From contig JAYJMM010000124.1 in NCBI GenBank assembly GCA_037349105.1, positions 5,688,001-5,752,000 of the forward strand: a stretch of DNA of 64,000 nt. The letters run 5' to 3'. The notes under the pieces are model-generated. The model was given only the letters and a program-made list of their open reading frames with translations. It made no database searches and was not told the DNA's origin. The translations under genes and the position numbers were made by a program. This stretch comes from Limnomonas spitsbergensis. Lineage: Eukaryota > Chlorophyta > Chlorophyceae > Chlamydomonadales. The first letter of the stretch is position 1. Each line of letters begins with the position of its first letter. Shown here one piece after another: positions 1-11,200 of this stretch.

Positions 1-140
1 TGCGGGCAGCGATAAAGGAAATTTTGTTTCGTACCTGAGGGAAGGCAAATCAAAGCTACGGTATGTGGATGCCTTCTATTTATGCAGTCAGTCAGTCAGA
101 CTCGTAGAAGACATGAGGAGCCATGAATTGACATGAGGAG

Positions 141-2273
141 TCATGACTTAACCTGACTTAACCTCACCAGCTCCTCGGGCATGTCGTGGAAACTCGACTG
201 CACGTTACGTGGCACCGTTGCGAGCGGCGTCAGCTTGGCTGTTGAAAAGGGCTCTGAGCTGGGCATGGCAATGCGGGGCCCGGGCGTTGCCTTGCTCCTG
301 TCCAGGTTCTCTTGCTCAGCCCTGCTGTTCATCAGCATGGCCTACCAAGACGCGCACATATTAAGCCAAGCTACCTGCTACACAATGTATCAGCCAAGCT
401 AGCATGGTGTCCCACCCTGTGCTACGGCCGAACGGGGGGCTTTCTGAGTGAATGGTTTTACGCCCGGAGGCGCATTCTTTGTTTATTTCAGCCTACCGGT
501 AAAGCCCAAGATGCGTGTTATATTATTCTTACTGTTACATGGACATGAAGATACAATCACAACATGCTTGGTCGGTGGGTGCTAGTTGGTGCTTGCAGCA
601 GACAGGATCATGATGGGCGCTGCATACTCAGCCCGCCTTAATCCAGGCACGCACCTCAAGCTCGTTTATACGCAGCCCACGTGCCTTGTGCTGCGTTTGG
701 AGTGTTTCCAGCTGGCCCCGCCATTCACGAGTGGCCGTTGCTGCCTTCATCTTGTGATCAGCCTCCTCCTCTACACACCGCTGCTCCAGGACCGCAGCCC
801 TGTCCCGCACCTTCTTGAACTCCGTGTATGTCTTCAGCAGGGCATCTCCCAGGCACTCCTGTGCAGGGCAGGCATGACGTGTAGAACCTTCTAATTCAGA
901 ATAACCTGCTGATTGATTAGGGAGCAGGTTAGCCCTGCTTCAGAGACTGTGTTTGAGGAGAGGGTGTGCACACGCCTGTCCCCTCATCCCGAGGACTGAC
1001 CTCGCTCCCGCTAAACCTGCTGACAAACTCTTTGGCGTCGTCGTCGATGTGCTGCAGATCCGTGCTGGCCACTTTAGCTGAGGCCTGAAGGCGGTTCAAC
1101 TTGTAACGCAGCATCTCCAGCTCCCTTTCCAAGCCTCTCTGCGCAGCAAAACACATCGGTGGTGACTTTGAATGAGGCATTTGGTGACGCTCGAAAGCAG
1201 CTGGGTGCCCCACCTTCTCGGCCTTTGCCTTGCCCTGCTCATCCATTGCTTGGCTCCGGTATGCCGCATGTTCATCTTCCAGCTGTTTGCGCCTGAGCAA
1301 TGCATTGTTGCAGGTGAGTTGTCATTGGTGCATCATGAGCAAGCCACATCTGGCTCACATCCCCTCGTCGACGTCTGGGGCACAGTGAAGACATCGTTGC
1401 TGCTGTCCTGATTGCCCACTCACCGTAGTTTGAATTCTGCTTTCTGATGGTTGAGTTGGTTATGAAGCTGTTTGTGTTGGTTCTGAAGCAGATCCAGATC
1501 ACACTCAAGCTTCCTCGCCTCTTTTCTCTTATTCTCTTTCCCATTTTGCAGCTCCGTGTTCTCTTTGTCAAGAACTTTGCACCTTTCAACTAGCTCAATC
1601 ACCTGAAACAGCAGCAAAGGATCGTTGATGCATCGTCCCGGACTTCCTATATCTCAACCCAGTTGAACCTTTATAGCATGCGATAGTCACTGGTTTGCAT
1701 AGAAATGGACTTACCTTATTCTTCAGACTGTCAGCTACCTCTTGGCTCACTGTTCCTTCAGTAGTGGATGGCCCTGGACCATCCCCAGACTCGATACTTA
1801 GGTAGATCTGCCGCGTCCCTTTAGGATTGCACTTTCTCTGGAATGTCATGCAAAATACGAAGGCGTCAGGAATGCAGGATGACTGGAGGATGGATGCCAA
1901 ATATTCCAACATGCGTGGGATCTAGGGCAGGGCATGGACATAGCCATGCAAGAGGGAGCATTGGAGCATGCGTCAGGAGACATCATACTGCATGCGATGT
2001 GGACCATGCAAGATGGTTCAACATGCCCATGCTCAGGACCTGGTTTGTATTGATTGATGCATATTAAAGCCAGGCATTATAGAAGGTAGATGCATGCGCT
2101 AGGCATCCTACAGTACTTACACGGCACACTGGACACTTCCTGGAATGAGACTCTTCATTCTGAGCTGCACATGTCGTGTGCAGGACGTGTCCACATTCGA
2201 GAGCAATCCACGTATCGTCGTCAGCACAGTCTAAACAGATGGGGCACGTTGCCAGTGCTCGACTAGAGGCCAT
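141..2273 (-). CDS. RING-H2 / coiled-coil protein, TRAIP-like E3 ligase
   Basis: Exons on the minus strand: 2273-2121, 1837-1715, 1602-1424, 1292-1214, 1138-1001, 858-655 and a last exon from 341 to about 141-168; all joins keep frame with GT-AG introns. The start at 2273 gives MASSRALATCPICL. A RING finger occupies residues 10-50 (C10, C13, C27, H29, H32, C35, C47, C50; C3H2C3). It is followed by a basic linker and about 200 residues of heptad-rich coiled coil, the TRAIP/NOPO architecture of ubiquitin E3 ligases acting at stalled replication forks. An upstream ATG at 2336 would add 21 residues without RING-like character. The C-terminal end is uncertain: the ORF stops at 141, but GTGAGG just before it could be another donor. 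RING identity is seen directly; the TRAIP assignment is inference from domain order. Confidence 0.75.
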
Positions 2274-2619
2274 GTAGATTTTAAACGATTGAAAACATCG
2301 CCATAACTCCAATTTACATTGACACGTGACGGCCAATCAACACGGTATGGTAAACAACGTATGATGCAATCGTCTTCGCTTTGACCTCTTGCATCAAAGC
2401 CATGAGTGGTGTTCGCTGCAATTCAAACCACGCATGTGTGACCGTCACACTTTATTCGCTTGACAGGCAGCCGACAGAGCTTGTTCCCCAACCTCCCATG
2501 CTGCTCTTGGTAGCAGAGGTCAGAATCATATTGCCGGTACCATAGTGCATGGTCATTTATGTTTCATAACAGCAACCTATGCAATGCCATGGTTACTTGG
2601 GAGGCTGGTGCTTGGGAAG
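2274..2619. other. Gene-free upstream region of the RING gene
   Basis: No open frame with coding character is seen. The interval should hold the promoter of the minus-strand RING gene; I recognise no TATA box or other defined element. Confidence 0.4.
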
Positions 2620-2765
2620 GTCTTCAGGTAGTACCATCGTTTTTCGGTCTTGCGAAAATTCATGTCTGTCATACATTTTTTCATTAATTTTCTTCAGACC
2701 CTTCATTTTTTCCCACTGACTTGCACTTTTTCCACCTTCATTTGGTTTGGAGATATCACATCTCA

Positions 2766-2935
2766 CAGCCCGTTTCCGATTGACCCCAGAATAGTTCCGG
2801 GGTCTTTCCGGGGTGAAACGGGCACCCCGGAAAAGTTCCGGGGTGCTTCGATGCCGTACATTTACCCTGGAAATCAGCTTTTTTTTCCGGGGACCTCCCC
2901 CCCCTCCCCGGAAAAATTCCGGGGTCTTTGCATTG
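2766..2935. repeat. GC-rich foldback repeat (CCGG/TTCCGGGG), family D
   Basis: Multiple TTCCGGGG motifs and their complements (CCCCGGAA) are interleaved around a CTCCCC run, which would fold into strong hairpins. It begins CAGCCCGTTTCCGATTG, close to the terminal repeat of the element at 38366-38925, whose interior has the same motif. It appears inserted in the left arm of the surrounding element, because the right arm is continuous at the matching point. The right end is not defined. Confidence 0.55.
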
Positions 2936-3006
2936 TCCAGCTGGCATGATCCTTCGAAAGTTCGAATCGTCACGTTGACATAGCGCGCGCATTGCTGATG
3001 ACCATG

Positions 3007-3251
3007 GGCAATTCCGTCTACTGCGAGGGGTGCCGCACGTTTTGTCATATTGCTTGAGCCGAATCGCAAGATGTGTTCGTCAATGGCCAATCCTATATCG
3101 CATGCAGCTATACTCCATCGTCGTCCTCATCATCTTGAGCATCTCCCCCGTTGTCCCAGCAGAAGCAACGGCCATTGTTAAACACATCTTGCGATTCGGC
3201 ACAAGCATTATGAGAAAACGTGCGGCACCCCTCGCAGTGGACGGAATTGCC
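3007..3251. repeat. 82-bp-arm palindrome encoding a PHD-like zinc finger
   Basis: The arms 3007-3088 and 3170-3251 are inverted copies with a few mismatches, separated by 81 nt. Each arm, read outward, encodes GNSV(H/Y)CEGCRTF followed by H and C residues, the core of a PHD finger (CxxC then HxxC). The minus-strand copy is longer and open (SVHCEGCRTFSHNACAESQ); the plus-strand copy has a stop after CHIA. This is a relic, not an active gene. Confidence 0.6.
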
Positions 3252-3919
3252 CCTGGTCCTCTTTGGGTAGCACAATCTGGATACGCTTCTGCTCCGCTCC
3301 GCGCTTCGATACGGCGGGCTTGGAGTATCAGTACTTTGCAGCCAAAATCTTGTTTTAGGCACATACTGGCATATTAAGACATGAAAATGGTTGCATGCCA
3401 GCAGCCAGCCCCCATGCATGCCCAGATGCCCCTCCCTACTGACCCCAAAGTAACCATGCAGCCAGCATGCATGCATGCATGCACATTAGTTCGGGCTTAT
3501 GACCATGCAAAATGCTGTGGCAAAACAGTCAATGATTGATGCAGTCCCCAACTCCTGAACTATCCAATCCATAATAATACCCGTTGGTAATTTGTCATGC
3601 ATCACTAATATCCCCTGGAATTTTCCCCTTTGTCCTTCAAATCTGCAACCTCGCCTGATACCGTCGGTATGCAGAATTTGGCAATTTGGCTCATAAGGTT
3701 ATTCCCCGGATAAAGGCTGGGTTAGCTCGTGAAGTGCTGAATTGCCTGATCGATCGGACGATTAGAATATGGCTCGGATACCGTAGTCACAAACGTGTTT
3801 CGTTGTTTTCGAAGTTCGCTGCCCCTTATAAAAAACAGGCAAATGATTGATCGCAAACATCATTCCCTTTCACTTTGTTGGCGAAAGGCTTCGTCATACC
3901 GGAGCCAGACAAATCTAGC

Positions 3920-4441
3920 TTGCATTGCTTCCAACGCCAGCGCGTATTGGAAGACAACTTGAGGGTTTGGGCGATTTCCCGAGGTTATCAACGAATATGT
4001 CTAAAACGTTAGCGATTTCTTCAGTTCTATCAGACATGTTGTACAGGCGTACTATCGCGTGGTTGCTGAAGCTGCCCCCTAAGGCGTCAAAGCTGCACGA
4101 GTGCCATGCAGCCCGGAAGGGCTGCAAAAGAAATTCCTGCATGGTGAGCCGGATGGGAGCAGTATTGCCATATCCGGTGCGGAGCGGCGATCCGCTCCGG
4201 ATACGAAACTCGTTTTGCCGTATTGTGCTACCTTGCTAGTGATTTTGGTGTAGGAATGGCGAGGCTCCTCATCGTTATCTTGCTTCAAGTCGTTCTCCGG
4301 ATCAACAAACTTCCCTGCCTCACATTCCATTTTACCTTGAGGGCAAGGCAAGAAGCGAGGATAAATTGATGATGTTTTGCCTATGGATACATGAACGAAA
4401 AAAGTTGTGTGCTTGGCAAACCCACCAGACATGTGGCGCAT
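3920..4441 (-). pseudogene. Broken coding relic inside the element
   Basis: Two overlapping minus-strand frames (4441-4079 and 4142-3915) read like protein: one has GGFAKHTTFFVHVSIGK and KFVDPENDLKQDNDEEP, the other FDALGGSFSNHAIVRLYN and ANVLDIFVDNLGKSP. The frame break between them indicates decay. Position inside the inverted-arm element suggests a transposon-borne protein. I do not recognise the family. Confidence 0.35.
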
Positions 4442-4890
4442 ACGCCCACCTCGACGATTTCAGCGATTTTACGCCGAATACTATGAAACTGACACAACGC
4501 ATGCGGTTCTTGCACCTATGCGGTAGACATGAAGCTATAATATTAAAGATAGATGAAACATGAAAGAAACAAAACGCTTGAGCGTGGTGGAATAAGACAC
4601 CTGAGCGAGGAGGAATACGGGAAATGAAACGCCTAAGCGCGGAAGGTTTTGGGATTTGAAATGCCGCTTATCGCACCAAGAATTAGATTTGGGGGCCTAG
4701 ATATGACAATCAGATGAAAGAGTTAAATCAGGGTAACTGAGATGAGGTATCTCCAAAGCAAATGAAAAGGTGGGAAAATAGCAAGTCAGTGGTGGGAAAT
4801 GACAATTTATAGGAAATTATTGGGAAAAAATTACGACAGACATGAATATTCGCAAGTCCGAAAATCGATGGTACTCTTCGACGGTTTTCG

Positions 4891-6079
4891 TGAAAATTTT
4901 GACCGGCATGGCTTATTTTTTGACAGACTTGGGTTTTAGTCCCATGGTTTTGACAGTTTATAGGTTAATACGGCGAGGGGCGACAAAAAACAACTGAATA
5001 CACCCCGTCATCAAAAGTTGTAGAGCTTGTCGAGAGCTTTCCATATCTGGTCTTAAAATTGATTTTGGCCCGGGGGGGGGAGATGTGGAGGGTCAAAGTG
5101 GAGGGGGGGGGTTGTTTTGTTTGGAAATTTTAGTATCTTTTTTGTAAACATCAGATTGAGACGATACCAACACAGTTGCATTCCTACTGTCTTTTGCTAC
5201 AGATATGCATCATAAAACATTTCACACAGAATACCAGATCCCGCTTGGCAAGCAATTTTGGCATTTGATCTCCTCCCCGGCTAGACGAAGATGTTTGAAA
5301 TTAAAGGAAGGGGTTTTGATTTATACATACCTGTACCGTATTTGATGTATGGCATACAGCCTCATTTAATTTTGAATGGTTAATGATCGAGCCTCACCTT
5401 TTGATACGAGTTCTAAATATCCCTTCATAGCGGATTTGTGGCAGAGGGGGCAGTGACCCGACCACCTAACGTGACTCGACCACAAGGGCTTTTACGGGGA
5501 AGAGAATGGCCTCTAAGCTTCAGACATTTCAAGGATTTCACACCTCTGGGCTCTGGTCAGAAAGGCTCAGTCGCATGGGCGCTCTACTGGGTCTTTCAGG
5601 TAATACAACAAACTAGTCATCGATGTACCACAGTTATCACACCTCACTCGTTTAGTCATTCAGTGGTGCAGTTACCGGGTGTGATTTATTTTTTCATGGA
5701 CAGAAAGCGAGACAGAAAGCCCTAGCAACATGGTTCAATAAATCAACACAGGTACGAAACCTGTATACTGGTAGTAAGATGCTTTAGTTGATATTCTTAG
5801 GTAATTAACCACGGATAGGAGATTCGTTTAGTACCGGTTATGACCGATTATGACCAATCTACAACTATGGCAAGGCTGAATATGCTGACGCGCCACAAAT
5901 GATTGAAATCTTGAAAATAACACACGCAGTGACAGTATTGTGTGACGTAAATCTGCAACTAAGCAGCATTGCTTTTGTTAAGACGTCAGTCTCATGTTTG
6001 CCTGCACTCTGCAGTGGCGTAACCTTAGTATTGGCCGTGACAAATTGGCTGTTCCTGACAGGGCATCAGCAGCTCGTGC
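4891..6079. other. Gene-free, AT-rich region
   Basis: Poly-G tracts (5070-5110), one repeat-A copy (5535-5595) and no convincing exon. It lies downstream of the Gemin2 stop codon and may include its 3' UTR. Confidence 0.4.
5535..5595 (-). repeat. Repeat family A copy
   Basis: Degenerate minus-orientation copy: CACCTCTGGGCTCTGGTCAG then AAAGGCTCAG and GGGCGC. This matches the complement of the family core GCGGCCGAG...GAGCAGGGCCCAGAGGTG. Confidence 0.5.
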
Positions 6080-9000
6080 TCAGGGGAGATCCTCGGAAGC
6101 GACCAACTTGGAGAGAGACTCGTCTTGGCCGAAATAACCGCCTGGTCCATCAAATCACAATAAGATCCTCGTTAATAGTGGGTTCCGGGCTCAAGAAGCA
6201 GCCGGACAGGCAGGGGCCCCGGGGAACAACCAATGGGGCGCTTATGGTTTCCCTGATACTGGCACATGGAAAGGGTGACATGAATGGTTAAGACCAACCT
6301 GCAACTGCTATCAGCGTGTTGAGCGTTGGCAGTCGTGGGTCGTGCTTGTCTAGTGACGCAGATCGGAGCACACAGCACTTGCGGAGTAGGGACCTGCAAC
6401 CAAGCAACATGCTATGTGTAATAAATAAATTCAGGGCAGACATGCCCCATGCTTCGGCCAAAATGGGCGGCTTGCTCAGTCCACGCACTTGTTTGCGTAT
6501 CTATGTATCAACTTTCAACAAGGGGAGGCAGGTGACTTGTGCTGGATCCTGCCGGCACTGCTCTATGAGGCAGTGTTTCCAATGCAGTACATAGGGAAGC
6601 CACCTCCCTCCAACTGGCACCGCATCAGCCCCCCTTCCATGCTCTGGTACGCACTAAACTGACACAGCTCATCACCCTGAGAGGTTCTGAAGGGCCTGGG
6701 AAATCATCCGACTGCCTTCACTTTCCGGACTTTAATTGTCCCTCTACCGGTACTCTCTTCCCCTTTTCTCCTGCTTTGTCATCTGTTTCTTTCCACCCTC
6801 CAATTTCCCCTACAGTTCGGATCAATCCGAACCAGACAGTTGGGCACCCACGCGACCGAGGCTTTTGAGCAGGGCCCAGAGGTACAACTACGTTAACTTG
6901 AAAAGGTTGGCTGGCCTGGCCGCCCCAACCCCTGGAGGCACTGAAGCACGAGAGGGTCGACATAGGTCCATACAGCGCGTCATACCTGAGACAGGCCCCC
7001 GTGTCGCAATGTATTGGCTTCTCAAGAACAGCAGTGAGCGAGAACAGCCACTGAGAGCGGCTGTAGCTGATAACTGGCAGGCTCTGCATTTCATCCACCA
7101 GCCACGTGACGAGCGACACCACGCGGACCTGTGTGCAGGCATATGCAGGCCGCACGCTTACGGCATGTGTGCAGGCATATAGGCCGCACGCTTAGGGCAT
7201 GTGTGCAGGCATGTAGGCCGCGCACTTAGGGCAGGTGTGCAGGCATGCAGGCCGAACACTTAGGGCATGTGTGCAGGCATGCAGGCCGCACGCTTACGGC
7301 ATGCAAAAAACAGATGCACGGTTCACACATTTCAGCCAGCACCCAGCCAGCAAATCAACGGTCTCTTTCACTGTGTATGCTAGGGTGCTTGAGCTACAAT
7401 CCAGACATGTCACGGTCTACAGCTACGGGGTCTGGTGCACCAAGCCCTGCTATTTGGTCAACTAGAGGGAAATGGTCCAGTAGTGTAACGCTGGTGGCAT
7501 CCATACCCAAAGGTTGAGGGATCGAACCCGCCACACGATCCTCTCTCTCCCCCTATCTAGAATCTAGATCGCTGGGTTCCATGTTCCTGCCACCCTCTCA
7601 TAGGAGGGTGGCATGGCTGCACCATGGTCCTGGATGCGCATGGTAGCTGGAATTGAGCTTGCTCATCCCCTACCAGCCCCACGCGGCCGAGCGTTCAGCA
7701 GGGCCCAGCGGTTATGCACCGTTCTTAACTTGGTCCACTACCGTAGGCCAGTCAAGGTTTCATCCCCCTCTATCCTGTGTTGGCCTCCCAACGGCCTGCC
7801 AAAAGCGGTCTGGTGCGCGCTGAAATGCATGCAGGTCCCTCCCCCAATGCACAAATCCTCACCTGGTCCAAGGCCATAACGGTCTTCAGCAGGGGCCCTG
7901 ATATCCGCTCAAAAATGCCGGCTTCCAACTGCAATCCAGCGGGCATGCTTTCTTGCGCACCAACGAGCACGACTGGCTGCTGCGGCTCTGCTGCTACCAC
8001 GTTGTTGTCGTCTCCACCGGGTCCAAAGCAGATTAGTCCCCAGGCCTGCATGTCCCTGGTGGCTGGAAGCCTCACGCGACCAAGCTCTGCAATGAGGTTC
8101 AATAGTCCAGTGTAAGATTAGGCTATTTTACCCCAAGTTTCATGCCATCGAAAAAATGTTGTAAAATACCACATCTGGGCTCTTTCTCTTCCAACCTTTG
8201 ACCTCCCCGCTAAAGGTCTGTCAGTTATACAAGATTGATATGCCTTCAGTAAGTGCTGAACGCGCAACCCTCACTCCCTGACAGGAGCGCTGCATGTCTT
8301 AAGGTCTCAAAATTACTGTTGATGTTGGGAACCTCCAACTGCATTTCAGGTACATCACATAGGGGCCTAGTGCAACAAGCCCTGCTGCCTGAGTACCCAG
8401 GCGTAGCCCAATCAAGGTTTGTACCCATCGTCCCAGTGGTGGCGGCCCATCGGCATGCCAAAGGTGGCCTATCAAAGGTGGCCTGCCGAAGGCGGCCTGC
8501 CGAAGGTGGCCTGCCAAATGTGGCTTATCAAAGGTGGCCTGCCAAAGTGGCCTGCCAAAGGTGGCCCATCAAAGGTGGCCTGCCAAAGGTGGCCTATGAA
8601 AGGTGGCCTGCAGAAGGTGGCCTTCCCAATGTGGCCTGCCGAAAGTGACCTGCCAAAGGTGGCCAGCCGAATGTACCCTGCCAAAGGTGGCCTGCCAAAT
8701 GTGGCGTGCCAAAGGCAGCCTGCCGCAGGTGGCCTGCCGAAGGTGGCCTGCCGAAGGTAGCCTGCCAAAGGTGGCCTGCCAAAGGTGGCCTGCCAAAGTT
8801 GGCCTTCCAAAGTTAGCCTGTCAAAGTTGGCCTGCCAAAGGTGGCCTGTCAAAGTTGGCCTGCCGAAGTTGGCCTGGCACGCGCTAGAATGTAAAATGCT
8901 CTGAATGTGCAACGCACCATCTTGATGCTCTTCAGACAACTCCACCAGCTGCTCCCTCAGTCGTCTGAAGTCAAGCAGGAACTCGCGGACCCAGCTGTGG

Positions 9001-9720
9001 TAGGCAGAACACGGCGACAGGAGCGGGAGCGTCTAGGTCAATGGCAAGCGGCAGCATGGACGCGATGGGTGGAAAGCAGGATGGGAGGTACACTGCTGAA
9101 TGGAAGCACATCTCCCAATTAAGTCATAGTGCTGAATTGACCACCCAACCATTCAGGCCTCTCAGGCCCTAGAGGCCAGCAGCTACCCCCCCAGCCGAAC
9201 GTCTCACCTGCCACTGGGTTGCGCCCAATCTGGGCACTGAGGTAGAGAGCGTGACTGTCCCAGCCCATGGATGTAGCTTAAATTATCATCAGCTTGCCCT
9301 GCGTGGCGTGCGATGGCCATGCATCAAACGTTTAGTATGTGGGCCTGTCGATGTCACGATTCAGGCGAGATATCGTTGAGTTGCCATCCGAGTCAGTCTC
9401 ACCTGTTCCAACCAATTTCTCTGGACTGATCTCTACCCTCATGACCTGAGGGCACTGCATGGCCTCGTGACGCACCCATTGCAGGTACTCCTCTGCTGTT
9501 TGGGGTGGCCCTGCGCTTGCATGGGACAGATTCTACATCATGCTCGGACCATCAGCACCAAGGACTTCTCGCTGTGACCATCACCTGCGTCGAAATCAGG
9601 TACGCCTTCAGGAACGGGCAGAGCCCTTGAGATACCGAACATTCGCAAATCGTAGTCGTTATTTTGTGTCGAGTGAGAGCCAGCCTCATCGGCATCGGAG
9701 GAGCTGGCAGAATCTTCCAT
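6080..9720 (-). CDS. GEMIN2: Gemin2 (SIP1), SMN-complex snRNP assembly factor
   Basis: Eight minus-strand exons close in frame over 310 codons (309 aa): 9720-9585, 9510-9403, 9254-9208, 9032-8918, 8086-7863, 7128-6986, 6393-6299, 6141-6080. Gemin2 hallmarks appear in order: SRALPVPEGVPDFDAGPP then TAEEYLQWVRHEAMQCPQV (exons 1-2), a W..FL.DFRRLREQL segment (exon 4), RLPATRDMQAWGLICFG and GPLLKTVMALDQ (exon 5), SRSQWLFSLTAVLEKP (exon 6), RLPTLNTLIAVAG (exon 7) and GGYFGQDESLSKL (exon 8). Gemin2 binds Sm proteins and SMN during assembly of spliceosomal snRNPs in the cytoplasm. Length is close to the usual 260-320 aa. Introns carry two minisatellites, tRNA-like DNA and copies of repeats A and B. 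Exon 3 (47 nt) and the exon 4 start (an upstream ag at 9033) are the least certain points. Confidence 0.9.
6836..6900 (+). repeat. Repeat family A copy
   Basis: Contains TTGGGCACCCACGCGACCGA and GAGCAGGGCCCAGAGGT. It lies in the Gemin2 intron between exons 6 and 7. Confidence 0.65.
7129..7310. repeat. About 35-bp minisatellite touching the Gemin2 exon 6 acceptor
   Basis: About five units carry the motif GTGTGCAGGCAT followed by AGGCCGCACGCTTAGGGC. The first unit starts at the 3' splice site of Gemin2 exon 6, so the acceptor core (minus strand TGCCTGCACAC) is repeated through the array. Confidence 0.8.
7395..7455 (-). repeat. Repeat family B fragment
   Basis: Contains GAGCTACAATCCAGACATG, GGTCTACAGC and CACCAAGCCCTGCT, the complement of the family B 3' half. 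It lies in Gemin2 intron 5. Confidence 0.5.
7465..7740 (+). mobile_element. SINE-like repeat A with tRNA-derived head
   Basis: TGGTCCAGTAG (7473-7483) fits a Pol III A box and GGATCGAACCC (7519-7529) a B box at tRNA spacing. The sequence between, CCATACCCAAAGG, resembles the anticodon arm and variable region of an elongator tRNA-Met with CCATA in place of CATAA. The repeat A body follows (7545-7740: GGGTTCCATGTTCCTGCC, CATGGTAGCTGGAATTGAG, GCGGCCGAGCGTTCAGCAGG). Other copies of the body (19672-19860, 49165-49310) lack the head, as expected of 5'-truncated SINEs. Acceptor-stem pairing is poor, so it is not a functional tRNA. Confidence 0.6.
8335..8465 (-). repeat. Repeat family B copy
   Basis: Contains GTGCAACAAGCCCTGCTGCC, AATCAAGGTTTG and CCCAGTGGTGGCGGCCC. 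It lies in Gemin2 intron 4 and runs directly into the adjacent minisatellite, which may have grown from its AAGGTGGCCTGCC end. Confidence 0.7.
8440..8880. repeat. 13-bp minisatellite (AAGGTGGCCTGCC)n
   Basis: More than 30 variant units of AAGGTGGCCTGCC lie in Gemin2 intron 4 and end about 40 nt from the exon 4 donor. Open frames on both strands here (for example AGHLWQATFGRPP repeats) are periodicity artefacts, not genes. Confidence 0.9.
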
Positions 9721-9769
9721 ATTTCCAATGTCAGATTAATTATGAGTGAGCGACGGAGGCGCATGGCTG

Positions 9770-10640
9770 CCAGAGCCCTTGTAGCAAAGCCCTCGCTGCG
9801 GGTGCGGGTGTAGACGGGCCCAGCTCGGGAACCGAAAAGTACGGCTCAGCTACCGGTATGTGAAAGCTAAAGCCACTCACAGAAGGTTTTGCCCCTACTA
9901 GCAAATTATGCCTGCATTTCAGTTATGGCAAGAATAGTTGCAATTCAACAGGGTTTTACCGGTAACGGTATTCAGAACTTCTGTATTTCAGAGCCATTCA
10001 ATGGCGCTTTGATGCCACCATTAGGCCACCCAGAGAAATATGCTATGAGATGGTTGTGGGGATCCTGGGTGCCCCTCATGCAATGCCGCCATACAGTCGG
10101 TGATACTGCTGCATGGGCCGCATGGCGTGACAGTCATCTACAGGTATTTGTGATAAGATGCATAGGACCAGAATCACTATATATCAGGTTCAAATACTGC
10201 CAATAGACACAAGCTATGCTGCAACAAACATAGGCTACATCATCATACGCTTTAACCTCTCATTTATCGTAATCCACAAGGGACATTATGTATACACTTC
10301 CAAGGCATTGCTACTTAAGTCGGCGGGTCCCCTGAGCCAGGTAGACCAGTTGAATTACGTTTACCTGTATGCAGAAGATTCATATGAGAGGGAATGGAAA
10401 TATGGTAAGACTATACCGTAGATCATCAAGCGGGACCTACAGTCACTGATTGGGCGGGACCACTAATGGATTCAGTCATACACTGCCTTCCAGATTTTGT
10501 GTCCTCTGCATATAATTATGTCACGCAGTGCATGTTTCTTGCAGGCAATCGACAGCCCACTCATGGCGGCAGCCATTGCGGCCAACCTGAAACTCGCGGT
10601 TCGACTGAAAACTGGAGGATGCACATAGTGCAGTGAACTG
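9770..10640. other. Gene-free region upstream of Gemin2
   Basis: No convincing gene. A short acceptor-led plus-strand frame from about 10544 (ttgcag then IDSPLMAAAIAANLKLAVR) ends at a stop near 10630 and could be a gene fragment, but no partner exon is visible. Confidence 0.35.
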
Positions 10641-10659
10641 ATGGGGGCACTGAAGGAGT

Positions 10660-11200
10660 TTGAGCGGGGAGCAGCCGTCACCAAACTGTGTCAGACAGTC
10701 TCTACCTTACAGCCGCTACTCGTACCAGAGGTGTACAGCTAGTGGGCGCAGCCTACAAGCAGGTGCAACTGGAGGCGACTGGAAGGAGGGACCCCTAGGA
10801 CCCCCCTACCGAGCACAGGTCTGCAGCTGCCTACTGCTCCTGGTTTCAGCCTGCGGTCAGCGTGTACCGGGAGCCGCACCAGCAACAGGGCGCGAGCTTG
10901 TGCGCGCACCAACTTCCGGCCTATGTCTTAGTGCGGTAATCACGGCAGACACCAGAGGACGGCGCAGCGGTCAAGAGCGTGATATATGCTGCTGCCAGCA
11001 GTGCTGGCCAAGTGGAGATGGCGAGCATGTGTCACAAAAAAACTTCACATGTGGGGATGCGCTACTTGTTTGCTTTCAACGCCCTAGCATCAGGGCCAAG
11101 CTTAGGGGGAAGGGTTGGGCAGGCCCGGAGGGTGCCACGACTTCCACCTGTTGTATTTGGGCAGGCGTGGGTGGGTGGCCTTTGCTTTTGTAAAGGATGT
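10660..11200 (+). pseudogene. LINE reverse-transcriptase C-terminal relic, copy 1
   Basis: The plus-strand frame contains ADTRGRR and CCCQQCWPSGDGEHV, then CFQRPSIRAKLRGKGWAGP. It matches the relic at 63513-63947 on the other strand (CCQQCWARGDGDRVEDALHA, CFQCPSVQDQLRQRGW). A CxxC...H..CP pattern near the end of a long frame is typical of the cysteine motif after the RT domain in non-LTR elements. It has stops and lost motifs; no RT catalytic core is seen. Confidence 0.5.

Larger units (their letters stand above)
2620..4890. mobile_element. Decayed mobile element with long inverted arms
   Basis: Bases about 2620-2770 reappear inverted and diverged at about 4718-4890. The shared core runs from GTACCATCG through TTCATGTCTGTC to CACTGACTTGC, then TTTGGAGATA. 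The left arm on the minus strand is open and reads like protein (it includes YDRHEFSQDRKTMVL); the right arm on the plus strand reads YDRHEYSQVRKSMVL, so the arms are copies of a coding segment. Between them are an inserted GC-rich foldback (2766-2935), a PHD-like palindrome (3007-3251) and minus-strand protein-like stretches at 4441-4079 and 4142-3915 (for example GGFAKHTTFFVHVSIGK). No intact transposase or clean target duplication is visible. The family is unknown. Confidence 0.5.

Noticed and set aside
7473..7529. A functional tRNA-Met gene
   Set aside because: A and B boxes are present but the acceptor and T stems do not pair and the anticodon loop is altered; better explained as a SINE head.
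8246..8945. Repeat proteins (AGHLWQATFGRPP-type)
   Set aside because: Produced by the AAGGTGGCCTGCC minisatellite in Gemin2 intron 4.
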